A stretch of DNA of 64,000 nucleotides, taken from the NCBI GenBank assembly GCA_029706075.1, contig JAINUG010000208.1:310001-374000 (forward strand), written 5' to 3'. The notes beneath the pieces were generated by a model. That model saw only the letters and a program-made list of their open reading frames with translations. It did no database searches and had not been told where the DNA came from. Of this stretch, positions 60,641 to 64,000 are shown one piece after another (positions within the stretch are counted from its first letter, which is position 1; every line of letters begins with the position of its first letter). Made by a program: the position numbers and the translations under genes. Source of the stretch: Aldrovandia affinis. Taxonomy: Eukaryota > Chordata > Actinopteri > Notacanthiformes > Halosauridae.

Positions 60641-61080
60641 CGTTATGTGCTAGTTTGATGATGTTATTAATGGGCACATTAGAACAGATTGGGCAGATAT
60701 GCGATAAATCCCCCATCACACAAGACTGCTTTGTGATTCTGTGTATTTCACCTCACTCTGAGGCAAATCGTTCAATAAACGACTGTTTGAAATACAATCT
60801 GTATTCAACTAAGCAGTTCAAAGTATCTCAGCTTTCCACTTGAGGAGTGGTTCAATGCACTTGAATGAGGGACAGACCATCTCTATACCCATGTAACTGT
60901 GTAAGATTTAATTGTGTGTAGATGTAATTATATGTTTTTTAAAATAAATGTATGTATGTAAGTATATATGTATGTATGCGCACTGGTCTGTGCTATGTTA
61001 AATATTACAGTAAACGTTAACTACAATGAAATGTAGTTGGCCTGGGTTTCACGGGGATTAGCACTACTGTCTGCGCATTT
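60641..61080. other. Intergenic AT-rich sequence
   Basis: Short ATGTATGTA runs near 60,945-60,985. No gene recognised. Confidence 0.5.
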
Positions 61081-61415
<335 letters not shown>

Positions 61416-61966
61416 ATGCTGTGGTCTATCACACCCTGCTGTTCAGACTTCAGCTCTTCCCAGGTGAACTCAAGGACAGAAACACTTTCTACCAAAAACT
61501 TTATTCAAACATTAATTGAAAGTAAGTTGCAGCACTGGTGCCTCCCAGAGAATGTAGCGAATAATCCCATTATTCACAGTGAGGGTGAGAGAGACAAACT
61601 CAGCAGTAATGCCTTAAACCCTGTCACTTTTTCACAGACCACTTTCAACCGATTAGATCCACCTCCCGCTTTCTTTCTCTCCCTCTGCTCCTCTTTGACC
61701 CTCTCTATGTCTCTTTGCCCTCCTCTCTCTCTTTCTCTCTCTCTTTCTCTGCTGTTTTTCTCTCCCCCTCCTCTCTCTCTCTCTTTCTCACCCTCCTCAC
61801 TGTTTTTCTCTTCTCAGTTGTTTTCTATCCACCCCAGGCTTTCTTATATCATCTGTTCTGTTTTTCTCCCCCTTTCTTTCACACCCCCTCCCCTCTGATT
61901 TTCTCTACCCAAACATCTTCTCTCCACCCTAGGCTTTCTCTCTATCAATCCTGTTCTCTCTCTCTC
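61416..61966. other. Pyrimidine-rich intergenic sequence
   Basis: T/C-rich from 61,660 onward, leading into the (CT)n run. No gene. Confidence 0.55.
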
Positions 61967-61967
61967 T

Positions 61968-61970
<3 letters not shown>

Positions 61971-62037
<67 letters not shown>
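61971..62037 (+). repeat. (CT)n microsatellite
   Basis: More than 30 uninterrupted CT units. Confidence 0.95.
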
Positions 62038-62041
<4 letters not shown>

Positions 62042-62570
62042 ATCGTCTTTCATTATTACACTCAGTCTTTTCCAGCTCTCAGACCATAATAATGATAATA
62101 TCCACCACGGCGATGAAGCTGAAGATGAAGATAGGGAGTGACATCAGTAGACGCTGTGCTAGTGACAGGTCGCTCTAATGAGGACAAAGCTGGCAGCTCA
62201 GTTATCAGCCCTAACGATGAGGGTTGATGTGTGATGAGTGAAAGGCAGCATAGAAAGGAGAGGAGATGGGGAGAGAAGAGGAGAGGAAAAAAAGCAATGA
62301 AAAACTTTTATGAAACGAGTAAATGAAATTGCAGCAAACAAAAATGGACTCTGTGTGGGGTGTCACTGGATCAAGAGAGAGAGACAGAGAGAGAGAGAGA
62401 GAAAAATAGGAAGAGAGAAGGCAGAGGGGAGGGGTAGAGAGGATGAGGGATTCATCAGTAATTAGTTAATTAAGTTCTGTCTGTGATGTAATTAACCAGA
62501 AAAATCCAAAGCCTCTGATGACTGTTCAAGTGTGGGGGCTGTGTTTCCAACAGGAGAGAGTGGATCATTT
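62038..62570. other. Intergenic sequence
   Basis: Purine-rich patches (62,240-62,290 and 62,370-62,440). No gene recognised. Confidence 0.5.
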
Positions 62571-62733
62571 GTGTTACTGGACTGGACTCTCTCAGTGTTA
62601 CTGGACTGGACTCTCTCAGTGTTACTGGACTGGACTCTCAGTGTTACTGGACTGGACTCTCTCAGTGTTACTGGACTGGACTCTCAGTGTTACTGGACTG
62701 GACTCTCTCAGTGTTACTGGACTGGACTCTCAG
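62571..62733 (+). repeat. Minisatellite, seven copies, 22/24-bp units
   Basis: Seven copies of GTTACTGGACTGGACTCT followed by CTCAGT or CAGT. Unit length therefore alternates between 24 and 22 bp. Confidence 0.95.
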
Positions 62734-63912
62734 TGGTTCTCGTCCTGGCTGATACGGTCGTGTTCCCTAGCCCGGGTGGTCCAGACCCCTCAAAGCCAGC
62801 ATCCGGTTGTGGAGAGAGTTTCCACCCTGTGAATTTACTGTGTCTCTACAGCTTACCCCTATAAACCACTTGCCCACCCCACTAGATTCAGGAGTACTTC
62901 ACCTGGGAAAAGGGGGAGGGATGGAGGGGCAGACACTACAGATCTGTCTCTCATCCACATACGCTGTGAACAAGCTACACGCCAGCTAATGAGGTCAAAC
63001 ATGCTGGGAACATGCTAACAACATCTCACATCAGACACAGCCTTTGAACAGGATAACAGCTACCTCATGCCCTGAGCAGAAACAAACAGCAGTTCCTGTT
63101 TCCGGGGTGAGAACGTGAACACGTGCTCCTTACATGGGAATGAGTGGTACAGGATGGACGGGGGTGAGGGGGAAGGGCATATGAGCCTTAGAGAGAATTT
63201 TTTTTTTTTTTTTAAATGAAATAGATACAGACAAAAACATTCAGAGAGAGAGGGAGAGAGGGAAAACGGCAGACGGAGAGAGGGGTGGAGATGAATATTG
63301 ATGAGCTGGTGTTAATGCGTGTTGGTAAAGTGCAGTGGCGGAACACACCATTATATATAAGTGCAGGAATCCTCGGGACCAAAACAGGGTTCGAGCCAGA
63401 GAAGAAAAAGGGAGGGCGGAGGGAGTGGGCTCTTGTTTTGGAGAGGAATACAGGGTACGCCCGCCGCGCTCTCTCTCTCTCTCTCCCCACACCGGGGGAT
63501 GGTGCGTGTCCACTGTGCTTTCGCGCGAGCTGAACTTGGCCACCGCTCGCCTCCCGCTCGCCTCGCAGAAAAAAGCATTTTCTGCCCCCCCAACATCCCC
63601 CCCACCTTTATTAATTGTTTTTATTTTCTTGCTCTTTCTAACGGGTTTGCCATGCACTCTTTATGTGACTCTGTACCTGCATGATAACACCTGCCCCCTG
63701 CTGCTCCCAGGGCCTGCCAGTCCATGACGCCAGCCCACGATTGATTTTTTAATAAAACACCTAGCTTTTTTTTTAAAGACATTAATGGATTGGCCAAGTT
63801 CCAGGAATTAATTTCAGTAATTAATTTCTGGAACCACAAATCTCAAATCACATAAATGCTTGTCAGAATTTTGATGGAACGGCAGGACAATACTTCAAAC
63901 ACCGGCACTGTA
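62734..63912. other. Intergenic sequence, possible GC-rich promoter-like stretch
   Basis: 63,400-63,600 is GC-rich with CpG (CGCCCGCCGCGCTC). A TATATATAAGTG motif lies upstream at 63,353. No coding region follows inside the window. Confidence 0.35.
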
Positions 63913-63931
63913 TTGAGAGAGAGAGAGAGAA

Positions 63932-64000
<69 letters not shown>
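63913..64000 (+). repeat. (GA)n microsatellite at the window edge
   Basis: (GA)n with one AAAGAAG interruption, continuing past the right end. Confidence 0.95.

Overview
The window looks like nuclear DNA of a ray-finned fish, probably a teleost. Coding exons are small and split by GT-AG introns. The three recognisable genes are vertebrate genes. The repeats are typical of fish: Tc1 and hAT DNA transposons, L2-like and CR1-like LINEs, and tRNA-derived SINEs ending in a tail like GATAAAAGCGTCTGCTAAATG. Long (CA)n, (GA)n and (CT)n runs are abundant. I cannot name the species.

Layout. All three genes are on the plus strand in the left 28 kb. (1) About 0.4-7.5 kb holds the last seven coding exons of nop9, a pumilio-repeat nucleolar factor of small-subunit rRNA processing; its 5' half lies left of the window. 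One intron carries a 1.4-kb purine-only tract and, at its other end, a (CT)n run. (2) 11.4-12.6 kb is a single-exon psmb11, the thymoproteasome catalytic subunit beta5t. It has a TATA box, upstream GACGC motifs, and an unusual 81-residue charged insert. (3) 13.9-28.3 kb is three-exon psmb5, the constitutive beta5 subunit. Its two introns (4.1 and 9.5 kb) are crowded with nested transposons. A MITE-like inverted repeat ends 38 bp before its start codon.

From 28.3 kb to the end (about 36 kb) I find no protein-coding gene. This part holds a 3.4-kb minisatellite of 26-28-bp units, many microsatellites, LINE, SINE and Tc1 remnants, and a 2.3-kb foldback element with long inverted arms around a decayed transposase-like fragment. 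A few TE-free, homeodomain-site-like stretches may be conserved non-coding elements. One GC-rich segment near 43.7 kb could be a 5' untranslated exon of a gene to the right.

How the genes relate. psmb11 and psmb5 are tandem paralogues in the same orientation, 1.3 kb apart. They encode alternative versions of the same 20S proteasome beta subunit. Psmb5 serves most cells, and psmb11 serves thymic cortical epithelium in vertebrates where this has been studied. Both keep the catalytic Thr1, Asp17 and Lys33. nop9 is functionally unrelated. The most notable biology here is the psmb11 gene: the insert sits exactly at the paralogue's exon 2/3 junction, the predicted S1 pocket is beta5-like and hydrophobic, and GACGC motifs cluster upstream. 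The 2.3-kb foldback element is the best candidate for an under-described mobile element.
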